Both the position numbers and the translations under genes were made by a program. The notes under the pieces are model-generated. The model was given only the letters and a program-made list of their open reading frames with translations, ran no database searches and was not told where the DNA came from. Shown one piece after another: positions 6,860-14,223 of a stretch of DNA of 14,223 nt. Where the stretch lies: assembly GCA_964573705.1 (NCBI GenBank), contig CAZNLT010000149.1, positions 1 through 14,223 of the forward strand. The letters run 5' to 3'. Within the stretch, counting starts at the first letter, position 1, and the number at the start of each line of letters is the position of its first letter. Origin of the DNA: JAABSQ01 sp964573705 (GTDB lineage: Bacteria > Desulfobacterota > Desulfobacteria > Desulfobacterales > Desulfococcaceae).

Positions 6860-8092
6860 CTATTGGGTGTGGTTTTGCCAATGATTGTAACCGATGGCCT
6901 CGGCCAGCCCGGTTCGGGTCGGTTGAAAGACGGGGGTGTCGGCGTCCGCCGCGCCATCCCGGAAGAAGAAAACCGAGCCGGCCGGGACCACCCGGTAGGC
7001 GTCGCTTTTCAAAACCTTTCGGCCATTCCGGATATGCCTGCCCACGTCCTTGTTGATGGAGTTGAGCATTCGGACGTTGTCGATCTGGGACACCATGGCA
7101 TGGGCGATCCGCGCATCCCGGAGCGGCTCTCCGCCGTCCAGGAGGAGCGGCGACACGGCCACGCCCTTGGATGCCCGGCCGGCGGCTGAAAGGCCGGATT
7201 CCCGGTTCCGGATCGCCCGGAGAATCGGATGGGCATCGATAATCGCGGATAGGCCGTCGGCCGGAATGGCCCGGAGATGGAAAACGGATTGATCGCCCCC
7301 GAGGTAAATGGTCCGGGTCAAATCGGGTTGGCGTTGAAATCGGGCGAGGACGCCGAATGCCCAGCCACGCTTCATCCCGTACTCCCGTTTGATGTAGAAT
7401 TGGCCCGCCTGGACCCGCCGCCGGGTCAGCCCGATGCCGACCTGCTCACGGCTGATAAACGGGCTTTGGTTCTTGTGGTGATCCGGTTTCGTATGATCCT
7501 CATCGGTTAGATTGATGAGATCCGAGGGGTTTAGCCGTCCCTCGAGATAGGCCGCCCAAAACCCGGAGCCGCCCAAAAAGGGACCTGAATCGGCATGTTT
7601 CCAATCAATGTCCGCGCAATGGACCGCGGTTCCGACCCGTCCCGCGTTACTGATCCGGGCCGGATGGGGCTGGTGTGATATCCGTTTCAGCCTGCCGGTC
7701 TCCGTGTTTTTCACCACGTCGGCGGCGGTCGGAAAGTAGGCGTTTTCCGGTTTTCCCGACTCGTCGTGACGGATCAGAAACACCGGCGACACCCGCTGGA
7801 TAATGCCGAAATCGGGGGGACCGTCAAAGTCGTTCAGCTTGGCCGTCCCGGTCAGGGCATTGGCCTTTTCCTTCAGGGCATTGGGTATGAACCGACGTCC
7901 GCCGCCCCGGCCCCGCTTGTGATGCAGAAGCAGGCCCGCCTTCATCAACAGGGACGCCCGGAGCGCCCCCATGATGGTGGTCGGCTGGGGAAACCGTTCG
8001 GACTGGACGAAAAAGCCGTCGGCAAAGCTCTCCGCGCCCCCGAAGAAAAACGGCCCCGCCGGGGTAAACGTGATCAGATAGTCCTGGCTCAT
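6860..8092 (-). CDS. cmr3: Type III-B RAMP subunit Cmr3
   Basis: A 410-aa RAMP that binds Cas10 and the crRNA 5' handle at the base of the complex. Visible features: N-terminal strand ITFTPAGPFFFGG (7-19), PTTIMGALRASLL (37-49), the conserved middle segment GIGLTRRRVQAGQFYIKREY (219-238) and YLGGDQSVFHLR (263-274), which resembles the Cmr3 GGE-type hairpin. Length and order directly after cas10 fit Cmr3. The ATG overlaps the cas10 stop by 4 bp (ATGA), with AAAGGAGG 4 bases upstream, so translation of the two is coupled. Confidence 0.9.
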   Translation of the reverse strand: MSQDYLITFTPAGPFFFGGAESFADGFFVQSERFPQPTTIMGALRASLLMKAGLLLHHKRGRGGGRRFIPNALKEKANALTGTAKLNDFDGPPDFGIIQRVSPVFLIRHDESGKPENAYFPTAADVVKNTETGRLKRISHQPHPARISNAGRVGTAVHCADIDWKHADSGPFLGGSGFWAAYLEGRLNPSDLINLTDEDHTKPDHHKNQSPFISREQVGIGLTRRRVQAGQFYIKREYGMKRGWAFGVLARFQRQPDLTRTIYLGGDQSVFHLRAIPADGLSAIIDAHPILRAIRNRESGLSAAGRASKGVAVSPLLLDGGEPLRDARIAHAMVSQIDNVRMLNSINKDVGRHIRNGRKVLKSDAYRVVPAGSVFFFRDGAADADTPVFQPTRTGLAEAIGYNHWQNHTQ

Positions 8093-9936
8093 TCGACCTC
8101 CTTTTCGGTAAAGAATCTGACGAGCTTGAGAACGGCCATGGCCATTTCAACGGCTTCTTTGCGGTATGGACCGTGATCCGCCGATGAGCCGTTGGGATTC
8201 CGCTCGTACAGAAAATGGGCGATCAGCTCGTAAACGGCATTGAGTCCGGCGTCAAAGGGGATATGGGCCCCCTCGTTGAACTGATTGTTGAAAAAGGCCT
8301 TCAGCCGGTCCCGGTTTGGAATGGCCGCCAGAAGCGGCTCAAACCGGCCGAGATTATACCGAAGCCCACCGGGGAGGCGGAAATCGATCAGCTCACCGTC
8401 TTTTCCCGGCCGCGCCTCGGCAAGGGTCCACCGGAGCAGATTCCGGACCTGCTCGAATTCCGCTGCTCCGATCTTCAGCCGGCATTCCATAAAGCTGCCG
8501 GCATGTTTGGTCAGCCGGAGGGCCATCGAATCCTTGACGGATTTTGCGGTTCCGAACAGCAGGTCCGCCGCATCCCGCCTGGCGGTGGCCAGCGGAAACT
8601 TGTAGTAGGCGATGTTGACCCCGAAGCTGATGGAGGGTGGATCTCCATCCGTCCCCTTGCCGCCGTCGGAGTGGCCCAGGACCTCCCGATAGACCCGGGC
8701 CGCCTCGGCCACGAAATCGATCACGGTTTGCTCTTTGTAAAACACCGGCATGAACGCGAGGATATCATCGCCGCCGATGAAGATGGGCAGCCCGCCATGT
8801 TCCCAGATCAGGCCCTCGGCCTTTTCGGCGAACCGGAAGAGCCGCTCGGAGAGCCGGGACGGGTTGTCGATCCGCGCCGCCAGGCGGCCGAGGTTGTCGC
8901 CGTCGGCCTGGACCACGGCGATGTATTTGTGAAACGGTTTTACGGTGTCCTTCACTTCCTTTGGCAACGCCTCTCGGATCTCCTCGAAGCTCAGCTCGGC
9001 GTCCCGGTCCAGCTTCCGCTTGTCATCCAGCTTTTCCTTCAGCGGCGCCTCGTTGCGCTCGAAGATCTCCAGGGCGGAGATTTCCTGGATCGATGGGTAG
9101 GCCAACCGCCGTCCGCGGTCGGTCTGCTCGAAAAACCGGCGGCGGCGGAGCGGGTCATCAACTTTTTGGGGGTTTCCGCCGTTTCGGGGAAAGACCTTGT
9201 CCAGGAGCGGTCCGCTGAGATGGCATCGGTATTTGGCCAGACAGATCGGGCACAGGGTCCGGTGGACCGGCCGGGGCGTGGCGGCGCCTTCATCCCGGAC
9301 GTTTTCAACCGCCATGACGATGCCCGGCAGGGTTTTGCACCGAACACAGGTGTGGGCGCTGCGTCCCGGGGTGAAGGTCCGCTCGCGCTCCATGTTGTTC
9401 AGGATGCGATCGGCGGCCTTTACGGGATTGGGCGGGCCGCCACCTTCGGCCATGATTCGTTGGTACTGTTCATCCTCCATGACGAAAAACCGGGGTTGGA
9501 GATAGCCGCCCAGGATGGCGGCGGTGCTTTCCCGGTTGCCGTCGATCCGCTTTCCGCCTTGACGTTCCGCTTGCTCCCGGAGGGCCTCGATCATCTCCAC
9601 GAAGCCGTCCAGGGTTTGGTTGTTTTCGGTTTGAATCCGCTCGAAGAGCGTATCCGCGTCCACGGCAGCCTTCACCACGAACCGATCATGGTATTTCCCG
9701 GTCAGTGAACGGTTGACGAGGAGTCGGTCCCGGCCATCCGGCCCGGCTTCCGCGTCGATGTGGGGCGTCAGAAAATGGATATCGGGGGAAATCAGCCGGG
9801 AGATGAGCGACTCCATATACCAGGAGAAGAAATAGGACCCGAACCACAGCTCCCGGGTCTTCCGGCCGTGCCGCATCACATCGCAAATGGGCCCGATGGT
9901 GAAGCCGGCGTAGGATTGAATGGATGCCTCTGCCAT
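8089..9936 (-). CDS. cas10: Cas10/Cmr2, HD-less, with GGDD cyclase motif
   Basis: A 615-aa large subunit of the Cmr complex that makes a nucleotide second messenger when target RNA is bound. It starts directly with the segment FTIGPICDVMRHGRKTREL-WFGSYFFSWYM that normally follows the HD domain, so the HD DNase is absent. A zinc-binding site is likely at C197/C200 and C229/C232. The palm domain has D345/D347 in VVQADGDNLG and an intact G388-G389-D390-D391, so nucleotidyl transfer should work. A CorA-NrN partner in the operon suggests the product is SAM-AMP, while the CARF-like gene suggests cyclic oligoadenylate; neither can be read from Cas10 itself. Start: the ATG at 9936, two bases after the cmr1 stop, has AAGGGAG 5 bases upstream. 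A GTG at 9942 is possible but abuts that ribosome site. Confidence 0.95.
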   Translation of the reverse strand: MAEASIQSYAGFTIGPICDVMRHGRKTRELWFGSYFFSWYMESLISRLISPDIHFLTPHIDAEAGPDGRDRLLVNRSLTGKYHDRFVVKAAVDADTLFERIQTENNQTLDGFVEMIEALREQAERQGGKRIDGNRESTAAILGGYLQPRFFVMEDEQYQRIMAEGGGPPNPVKAADRILNNMERERTFTPGRSAHTCVRCKTLPGIVMAVENVRDEGAATPRPVHRTLCPICLAKYRCHLSGPLLDKVFPRNGGNPQKVDDPLRRRRFFEQTDRGRRLAYPSIQEISALEIFERNEAPLKEKLDDKRKLDRDAELSFEEIREALPKEVKDTVKPFHKYIAVVQADGDNLGRLAARIDNPSRLSERLFRFAEKAEGLIWEHGGLPIFIGGDDILAFMPVFYKEQTVIDFVAEAARVYREVLGHSDGGKGTDGDPPSISFGVNIAYYKFPLATARRDAADLLFGTAKSVKDSMALRLTKHAGSFMECRLKIGAAEFEQVRNLLRWTLAEARPGKDGELIDFRLPGGLRYNLGRFEPLLAAIPNRDRLKAFFNNQFNEGAHIPFDAGLNAVYELIAHFLYERNPNGSSADHGPYRKEAVEMAMAVLKLVRFFTEKEVE

Positions 9937-9938
9937 GG

Positions 9939-11278
9939 TCACTCCCTTCGGGATAATGGTTGGAGATGAATGGATTGGAGCCGACGGGCCATCTTGTCCG
10001 TTATCCCGGCCGCCGGCTGGAAGGCGTTGATCTCTTTGGCCACATACTCCAGAAACGCATCGATGTCGAAGGCGTCCGGGGCTTTAAGATCCTGAGAAAT
10101 CTCGCCTTCTTGAAACCGGAAGTGCTCTCCCAGCACCGGCCGGTAGGCTTCCGGGTCGGCGATGATATAGACCCGGTTCCCGACGGGCTTGAAGGTGATC
10201 GGGGACTTGAACCGGTGGATGTCGGGGTGGGATGCCTGGAAGACGTAGGGTTGCCCTTCTCGCAAGGGCAAGGACCGGGTGTCGCCGTAATCCGGATCGG
10301 GGCCGGCGCGGTCCACGGTGACGTTTAACTTCCGGATGTGAACATACTTATAGGTGTATGTGTCCGAAAACCCCAGGACCACCCGGAGAAACCGGGGATC
10401 GGTCAAATAATCGCTGGTATTTCCGCCGGCGCCCGCCCGGCCGCCGGCACCCCCCAAACGGTCGATCAGGGATTGTTTCATGAACCGTTTTTCCCAGGTG
10501 ATCAGACCGCCTGTCGGCGGGCCGCTATTGAAATATCGCCAGAGCAGCGATTTGAAGTAGAAATCGCCTCTCCTCGGGCCGTTGATCCCCGATTTCATCG
10601 CCTTGTAAAGTGCCTCGATGAAATCCAATGGCTCGTCCGATTTGCCGACGCCGAAATAATAGATAGGCTTTCCCGACGACTTGAGGACCGTCTCGATCGC
10701 CGGGAGCGGAGGGTCCGTGTGGGTCTCATCCGGATAGAACGACCCGAAGCCCTTGTTCTGGCGGGTACCGAAATTCTCCAGGGCGAAGCATTCGGGAATC
10801 GCTTGCCAGACGGCGGCGGCCAGTCCGGCATCGAAGTACGTATTGACGGTCAGGGTGACCTGATCGTGTTGGCGGGCCCTGCCCACTTTCCCGAAGTAGA
10901 GCCCATGGGGTTTTTCATTGTTGACGATCGGCTCCCCCAGCGNNNNNNNNNNNNNNNNNNNNNNNNNNNNNNNNNNNNNNNNNNNNNNNNNNNNNNNNNN
11001 NNNNNNNNNNNNNNNNNNNNNNNNNNNNNNNNNNNNNNNNNNTTCCCGAAGTAGAGCCCATGGGGTTTTTCATTGTTGACGATCGGCTCCCCCAGCGGTT
11101 GTATCCGAACCTGATATCGGAGCCGCTCATCCGCATTTCCGTTCAGGTGCCGTCGGACGTACCGGTCGAGCTTCGGCTTCAGCTCGGTGGCCCGCAGCGT
11201 CGCCCCATCCTGTTCGTGCTGGAAATGAACCATGGGGGTGTGCTGCTTGAGCCGGACCTCAAACCTGGAATCGGTCAT
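9939..11278 (-). CDS. cmr1: Cmr1-like RAMP, split by a false scaffold gap
   Basis: A RAMP-type protein in the Cmr1 position, expected to sit at the crRNA 3' end of the complex. As deposited it is interrupted by 100 Ns, but the 55 bases on each side of the Ns are identical. Collapsing one copy and the Ns gives a single frame of 394 aa: 78 residues from the right part, a Lys codon across the seam, then 315 residues. The N-terminus has KQHTPMVHFQ and GATLRATELKPKLDRYV; the loop FGTRQNKGFGSF (about 118-129) is the glycine-rich RAMP loop. It is more divergent than the other Cmr subunits, so the Cmr1 name rests partly on context. AAAGGAGG lies 4 bases before the ATG, 37 bases after the corA stop. 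Confidence 0.8.
9942..9948 (-). promoter_or_regulatory. Ribosome binding site deciding the cas10 start
   Basis: AAGGGAG is 5 bases before the ATG at 9936 but touches the alternative GTG at 9942, so the ATG is preferred. Confidence 0.6.
10888..10942. repeat. 55-bp contig-end duplicate, left copy
   Basis: Identical base for base to 11043-11097 on the other side of the Ns. It is an assembly overlap, not a biological repeat: removing one copy restores the Cmr1-like frame. Confidence 0.95.
10943..11042. other. Scaffold gap (100 Ns), artefactual
   Basis: A run of exactly 100 Ns, the usual placeholder for a gap of unknown size. The flanks overlap by 55 identical bases, so no sequence is missing here; the locus is really 155 bases shorter. 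Confidence 0.95.
11043..11097. repeat. 55-bp contig-end duplicate, right copy
   Basis: The second copy of the 55 bases at 10888-10942. The odd length of 55 is a common assembler k-mer size, which fits two contigs that end on the same k-mer. Confidence 0.95.
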
Positions 11279-11315
11279 AATCCCTCCTTTCGTGTTGATG
11301 GGTAAGCAGATCGGT

Positions 11316-12686
11316 TTACGGCTTCCGCTTAAACCAGTTTCTGATTTTCAGATGTTCGAGGATGTCGGAATCTTTGCCATCGAGGTGGATGATGATGCGC
11401 TTGGTAATGCACCGGATCACCCCATAACAACCGATGAGCACCAGCAGGCTGAATACCCAGTGCATTATCGATATGGCATACAAATCCGTAAGCCTGGAAA
11501 ACAACCCATCGAATGCCCGATGACGTATAAAATACAACCAGTTGGCTGCCCGCTGAAGAGATGTATTATCGATGATCAACAGGTTCATTCCAAAAAACCC
11601 GGTTAACACAACCATTGGCAGGAAAATGGTTCCCAGGATGGTTTGCTTGCTGACCTGGCGGTTGGTGGTCCGGTCCTGGAGCATGCTGATGAACTCGTAG
11701 AGCTCCTTGATCTCCCCTTTGAGCTCGGCCATGTCGGCTTTCAGGTGCATGGTTTCCGTGGCCTTGTTGTACATCTCGATGCCTTGCTCCTGGGGGGTGA
11801 CCTCGGTAAACCACATCCGGTTGACGAACCGGATGTAATCGGCGTGGAGCGGCTCCACATCACGTTGGATATTTTTGACCGACTCGCGATACGCGCTGCC
11901 CTTGAGTCGGCTCAATCCCTTGATCCGACGGCTGATCCGGGTTACCTCGTCGGAAAACCGGAGAATGCTGGCCCGCTGGGCCAGAAGGAGGGCCGCCATC
12001 TGACCATAGTGCCGCCGCATGTGTTGGCGGAGGAGGGAATACCCGAATTCAGAGTCAGTAATGCAGACGAGGCTATACCGGCTGATTCCAAAAAAGGTGC
12101 CGTAATCGGCCCATCGCTCGTAAGTAGCATTCCGAATCAGATCGGTCCGCATTTCCGGATGCTGACAGGTCAAATCATTCCCGTCGAAAAAGATGAACCG
12201 ATACCACATTTCACTGTGGAGATAATTATGGTCCCCGTCCCGCCGCTTCCACTTTAACCGGCTGGACCAATCGTCTGAGCCATACCAGCAGACCACATAC
12301 ATCCGGTCGTCGATGGTGGGCCGGTAGAGGAGGGTGCCCGGCTGTTTCTTGTGCCGGTCCGGATCGGTGGTGAACCGGTCCCCCAGAAGCTCGCTGATGT
12401 ACCGGGCGACCACGGGGTGATCCTTCCGGAACCGGCCGGCGTCGTCAAAGGGCTCGGAGATCTCCTGTTCCCCGAGCTTCAGCGTTACCCGTTCGGGGAG
12501 AAACGCCCCCTTGGTGTCTTCGATGCCCCGATCGCCCAAAAACTGCGGGTAGATCCGGCGGCCAAAGTCGTTGATCTTGAGCATGTCGTCCATCTCTTCG
12601 TAAGCCCGGTTGGCCAGCTCCAGGCTCAGCACCCCGATCCGGGTGTCGTAGATCCGGAGCGCGATCCGCCGGAGCTCCAGCTCATA
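11316..12686 (-). CDS. corA: CorA-like membrane effector, C-terminal part of NrN-CorA
   Basis: A 456-aa open segment running from the scaffold gap to a stop. No start is needed at its left edge: YELELRRIALRIYDTRIG lies in frame before the first possible GTG (12632) and reads as CorA-type sequence. A large soluble domain leads to a long helix rich in Glu/Lys (about MHLKADMAELKGEIKELYEF), then a first membrane helix (KQTILGTIFLPMVVLTGFF) ending in the CorA signature GMN (11583-11591). A loop of about 37 residues and a second membrane helix (HWVFSLLVLIGCYGVI) follow, with a basic cytoplasmic tail. Family knowledge: type III-associated CorA proteins are inner-membrane effectors switched on by SAM-AMP. 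The protein continues upstream across the gap into the DHH segment. A housekeeping Mg transporter is unlikely given the position as first gene of a Cmr operon. Confidence 0.88.
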   Translation of the reverse strand, partial: YELELRRIALRIYDTRIGVLSLELANRAYEEMDDMLKINDFGRRIYPQFLGDRGIEDTKGAFLPERVTLKLGEQEISEPFDDAGRFRKDHPVVARYISELLGDRFTTDPDRHKKQPGTLLYRPTIDDRMYVVCWYGSDDWSSRLKWKRRDGDHNYLHSEMWYRFIFFDGNDLTCQHPEMRTDLIRNATYERWADYGTFFGISRYSLVCITDSEFGYSLLRQHMRRHYGQMAALLLAQRASILRFSDEVTRISRRIKGLSRLKGSAYRESVKNIQRDVEPLHADYIRFVNRMWFTEVTPQEQGIEMYNKATETMHLKADMAELKGEIKELYEFISMLQDRTTNRQVSKQTILGTIFLPMVVLTGFFGMNLLIIDNTSLQRAANWLYFIRHRAFDGLFSRLTDLYAISIMHWVFSLLVLIGCYGVIRCITKRIIIHLDGKDSDILEHLKIRNWFKRKP

Positions 12687-12786
12687 NNNNNNNNNNNNNN
12701 NNNNNNNNNNNNNNNNNNNNNNNNNNNNNNNNNNNNNNNNNNNNNNNNNNNNNNNNNNNNNNNNNNNNNNNNNNNNNNNNNNNNNN
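12687..12786. other. Scaffold gap (100 Ns) inside nrn-corA
   Basis: Exactly 100 Ns with no shared sequence at the two contig ends, so real sequence is probably missing. The left-hand frame leaves one base over before the gap and the right-hand frame begins on a codon boundary. A true gap length of 3n+2 would make one continuous reading frame; the placeholder length of 100 does not. Confidence 0.9.
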
Positions 12787-13837
12787 TGCGGACGTGAAGG
12801 ATGAACCGGCTGCCCTCGGGGACCGGCCGGGTGTAATAGGTCATCAGGGCCTGCAGATCCGATTCCCCGATATCGGGGGTCCCGTAGAGGGCTTCCCGGA
12901 CAAAACGGTGGTAATAGTAGTATTCGCTATACCGCCAATTGCTTTTGGCCGGTGAAAAGGTCTGCTGCCCCCATTGAGACGGCAGGGCCGCCTCGACCGT
13001 CTCCATGAAACCCCGGTCGCCGGACTCGCCCGATTCCGCCTTGATGGTAAAGGGGAACATGAAAAGGTGCTGGGAGACGAGGGTGAAATCGGCCGCCTCG
13101 GTTTTGGTCAGGGGCTGGTTGGCCCCGAAAAACCCGTACTCGGGGAGATCGCCGCCGGACCAGGATTCCAGGTCCGGCCGGTCTTTTTTCAGCTCGTCAT
13201 AGTGTTTATTCAACCGCTGGACCACGTATCCCCGGCCGAAGTAGAAAAGCTTCCCCTTGGGCGTGGCGATAAAGAGGTGTTTGTATTGGTCGGCCAGCCG
13301 GTCGGCAATGGGGCTGGTCTGGTCGGTCAGGCTGTCGATCCAGGCGGCCCCAAAGTCCAGATCGGTCAGGTGGTTTTCGATGGATTGGGCCGCCAACTGT
13401 TCATCCGCTTCGGTGACCCCCTGGGCTTTCCGGTCCAGGGCCCGGATCTCCTCGATCTCCGCCGGGCTTGCGCCGGCGGCCCGCATGGCCCGGATGTGGC
13501 CCCGGTCGTTGACGCTGATCAATTGTTGGCGGCGGCTCAATTCGATTTCCAGGAGGTCGGCGGTTTGCTGGATGGCGGTCTTTTGCCATTTGCCGGCCCG
13601 CTCGTTGTGATGGTCGATGAAGATAGCGCCGTCGGGTGACGGGATGTCCGGGGTTAGCTCCACAAAGACCGGGACGGCATCCGGGGGAAGGGTTTTGATC
13701 TCCTCGCGGTATGCCGAGAGGGCCGCGCCCCAGGACAATTGGCGGTCGTAAACGGGGATACCGTGGGATTCGAGGATGTTGCGGATCTCGATCATTTCCG
13801 CGTCGTGTCCGCCGAGAAAGAAATGATAGTTGCGCAT
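12787..13837 (-). CDS. nrn: DHH (NrN-like) phosphodiesterase fused to CorA N-terminus, 5' part
   Basis: 350 residues visible before the gap. Residues 1 to about 240 resemble a DHH/DHHA1 phosphodiesterase: GGHDAEM (D12), the DHH box at D75-H76-H77 (FIDHHNERAG), a further metal ligand D111 in SVNDRGHIRAM, and a C-terminal substrate-binding region with KLFYFGRGYVVQRLNKHY and WSGGDLPEYGFFG. Residues about 245-350 (VSQHLFMFPFTI to SRFILHVR) look like the N-terminal part of a CRISPR CorA rather than phosphodiesterase, so the two genes are probably one fusion. Family knowledge: NrN is the DHH phosphodiesterase that hydrolyses SAM-AMP and sits next to corA in type III-B loci. The start at 13837 has AAGGAGG 4 bases upstream and lies behind a good promoter; an in-frame ATG at 13870 is at the predicted transcription start and unlikely. 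Confidence 0.82.
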
Positions 13838-13841
13838 GGAA

Positions 13842-13848
13842 CCTCCTT
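13842..13848 (-). promoter_or_regulatory. Ribosome binding site deciding the nrn-corA start
   Basis: AAGGAGG lies 4 bases before the ATG at 13837. It favours this start over the in-frame ATG at 13870, which would add 11 residues. Confidence 0.7.
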
Positions 13849-13876
13849 CCGGTGTGGGGGGGAAAGACAAAGGCTC

Positions 13877-13905
13877 AGTCTATGATTTCGACTTGTTTAT
13901 GACAA
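13877..13905 (-). promoter_or_regulatory. Probable sigma70-type promoter of the operon
   Basis: On the minus strand TTGTCA (13905-13900; 5 of 6 to TTGACA) and TAGACT (13882-13877; 4 of 6 to TATAAT) are separated by exactly 17 bases. Transcription would start near 13870, about 33 bases before the first ATG. It is the only good match found upstream of the operon. No operator-like palindrome is evident around it. Confidence 0.5.
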
Positions 13906-14203
13906 AGAGACCGGGTTGTAAACATTTTTCGAAAGCCGCCGGGCCGCCATCGTCTCCGACCCCTGACGGCCTTTGATCATCGTTTTAGCCGAACTGGAAC
14001 CGCCCAGGCAATCCCTCGTGTCCGCCCCTACAACCACATTGTGTGCTTTCGGCACCCTTGGGAGCGACGTGCGCCGGTGCGGCCAGAGAGGCACCGCGCT
14101 GGCGCGCATCCGGATATCCTGCCCTTCCGACGCGCCGGGAAAAACACGCTTGACAGGAACGAGCCCCCCTTGCGAATATCTTGATGAGGACCGACGGGGG
14201 ATT

Positions 14204-14223
14204 TTGAAGATTGAAGATTGAAG
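14204..14223 (+). repeat. Short tandem repeat at window edge
   Basis: The 7-base unit TTGAAGA is repeated almost three times and runs off the end of the window, so its full length is unknown. Confidence 0.7.

Larger units (their letters stand above)
13838..14223. other. Upstream intergenic region, no convincing gene
   Basis: 386 bases holding the operon promoter and leader. Short open frames on both strands here (60-80 codons) have no recognisable motif or ribosome site. A stretch at about 14019-14032 (TGTCCGCCCCTACA) resembles dispersed intergenic repeats seen in many genomes. No CRISPR repeat is seen. Confidence 0.6.

Noticed and set aside
8215..9708. 497-codon open frame on the plus strand opposite cas10
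   Set aside because: It is the antisense shadow of a GC-rich coding gene: no ribosome site, no recognisable domain, and cas10 on the other strand is certain.
10888..11097. A 55-bp direct repeat flanking unknown sequence, as for a small insertion
   Set aside because: The repeat length equals a common k-mer size, the Ns are the standard 100, and collapsing it restores the reading frame, so it is an assembly artefact.
13897..14109. 70-codon minus-strand frame upstream of the operon
   Set aside because: No ribosome site, odd composition, and it covers the promoter region; not supported as a gene.
14150..14179. Promoter-like TTGACA with an 18-base spacer and GAATAT on the plus strand
   Set aside because: The -10 match is poor (3 of 6) and no gene follows within the window, so it is not listed as a feature.
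13973..14221. 82-codon plus-strand frame at the window edge
   Set aside because: No domain or ribosome site seen; composition looks non-coding.

Overview
The window is a compact type III-B (Cmr) CRISPR-Cas locus. All eleven supported coding segments lie on the minus strand and are tightly packed, so they read from high to low coordinates as one probable operon. The DNA is GC-rich by eye, with strong AGGAGG-type ribosome binding sites. The source is probably a GC-rich Gram-negative bacterium from a draft genome or metagenome bin. A Desulfobacterota-like host is only a guess.

Transcription order: a plausible sigma70-type promoter (13877-13905) precedes (1) a DHH phosphodiesterase domain joined, across a 100-N scaffold gap, to a CorA-like membrane effector (13837-11316). 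Then follow (2) a Cmr1-like RAMP (11278-9939), (3) Cas10/Cmr2 with GGDD but no HD nuclease domain (9936-8089), (4) Cmr3 (8092-6860), (5) Cmr4 (6842-5742), (6) Cmr5 (5749-5306) and (7) Cmr6 (5271-4309). After a 123-bp spacer with two strong hairpins comes a second module: (8) a small CARF-like protein (4185-3661), (9) a PIN-like nuclease overlapping it by 4 bp (3664-2561) and (10) a reverse transcriptase-Cas1 fusion (2556-247). The last 246 bases hold a strong compound hairpin and no gene. The 386 bases upstream of the operon hold only the promoter and no convincing gene.

How the parts may work together: the Cmr complex with crRNA binds target RNA, Cmr4 cuts it, and the Cas10 palm domain makes a nucleotide second messenger. 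A CorA effector with a DHH (NrN-type) phosphodiesterase is the known signature of SAM-AMP signalling: CorA is the membrane effector and NrN the off-switch. Here both seem to be carried on one polypeptide. The CARF-like/PIN pair looks like a second signalling arm, a sensor and a nuclease as separate, translationally coupled proteins. RT-Cas1 would supply spacer acquisition, possibly from RNA. No Cas2, Cas6 or CRISPR array is visible, and they may lie outside the window.

Assembly caveats: the first N-run (10943-11042) is an artefact. The 55 bases on its left are repeated exactly on its right, and merging them restores one unbroken Cmr1-like frame of 394 aa. The second N-run (12687-12786) has no visible overlap and truly interrupts the NrN-CorA reading frame.
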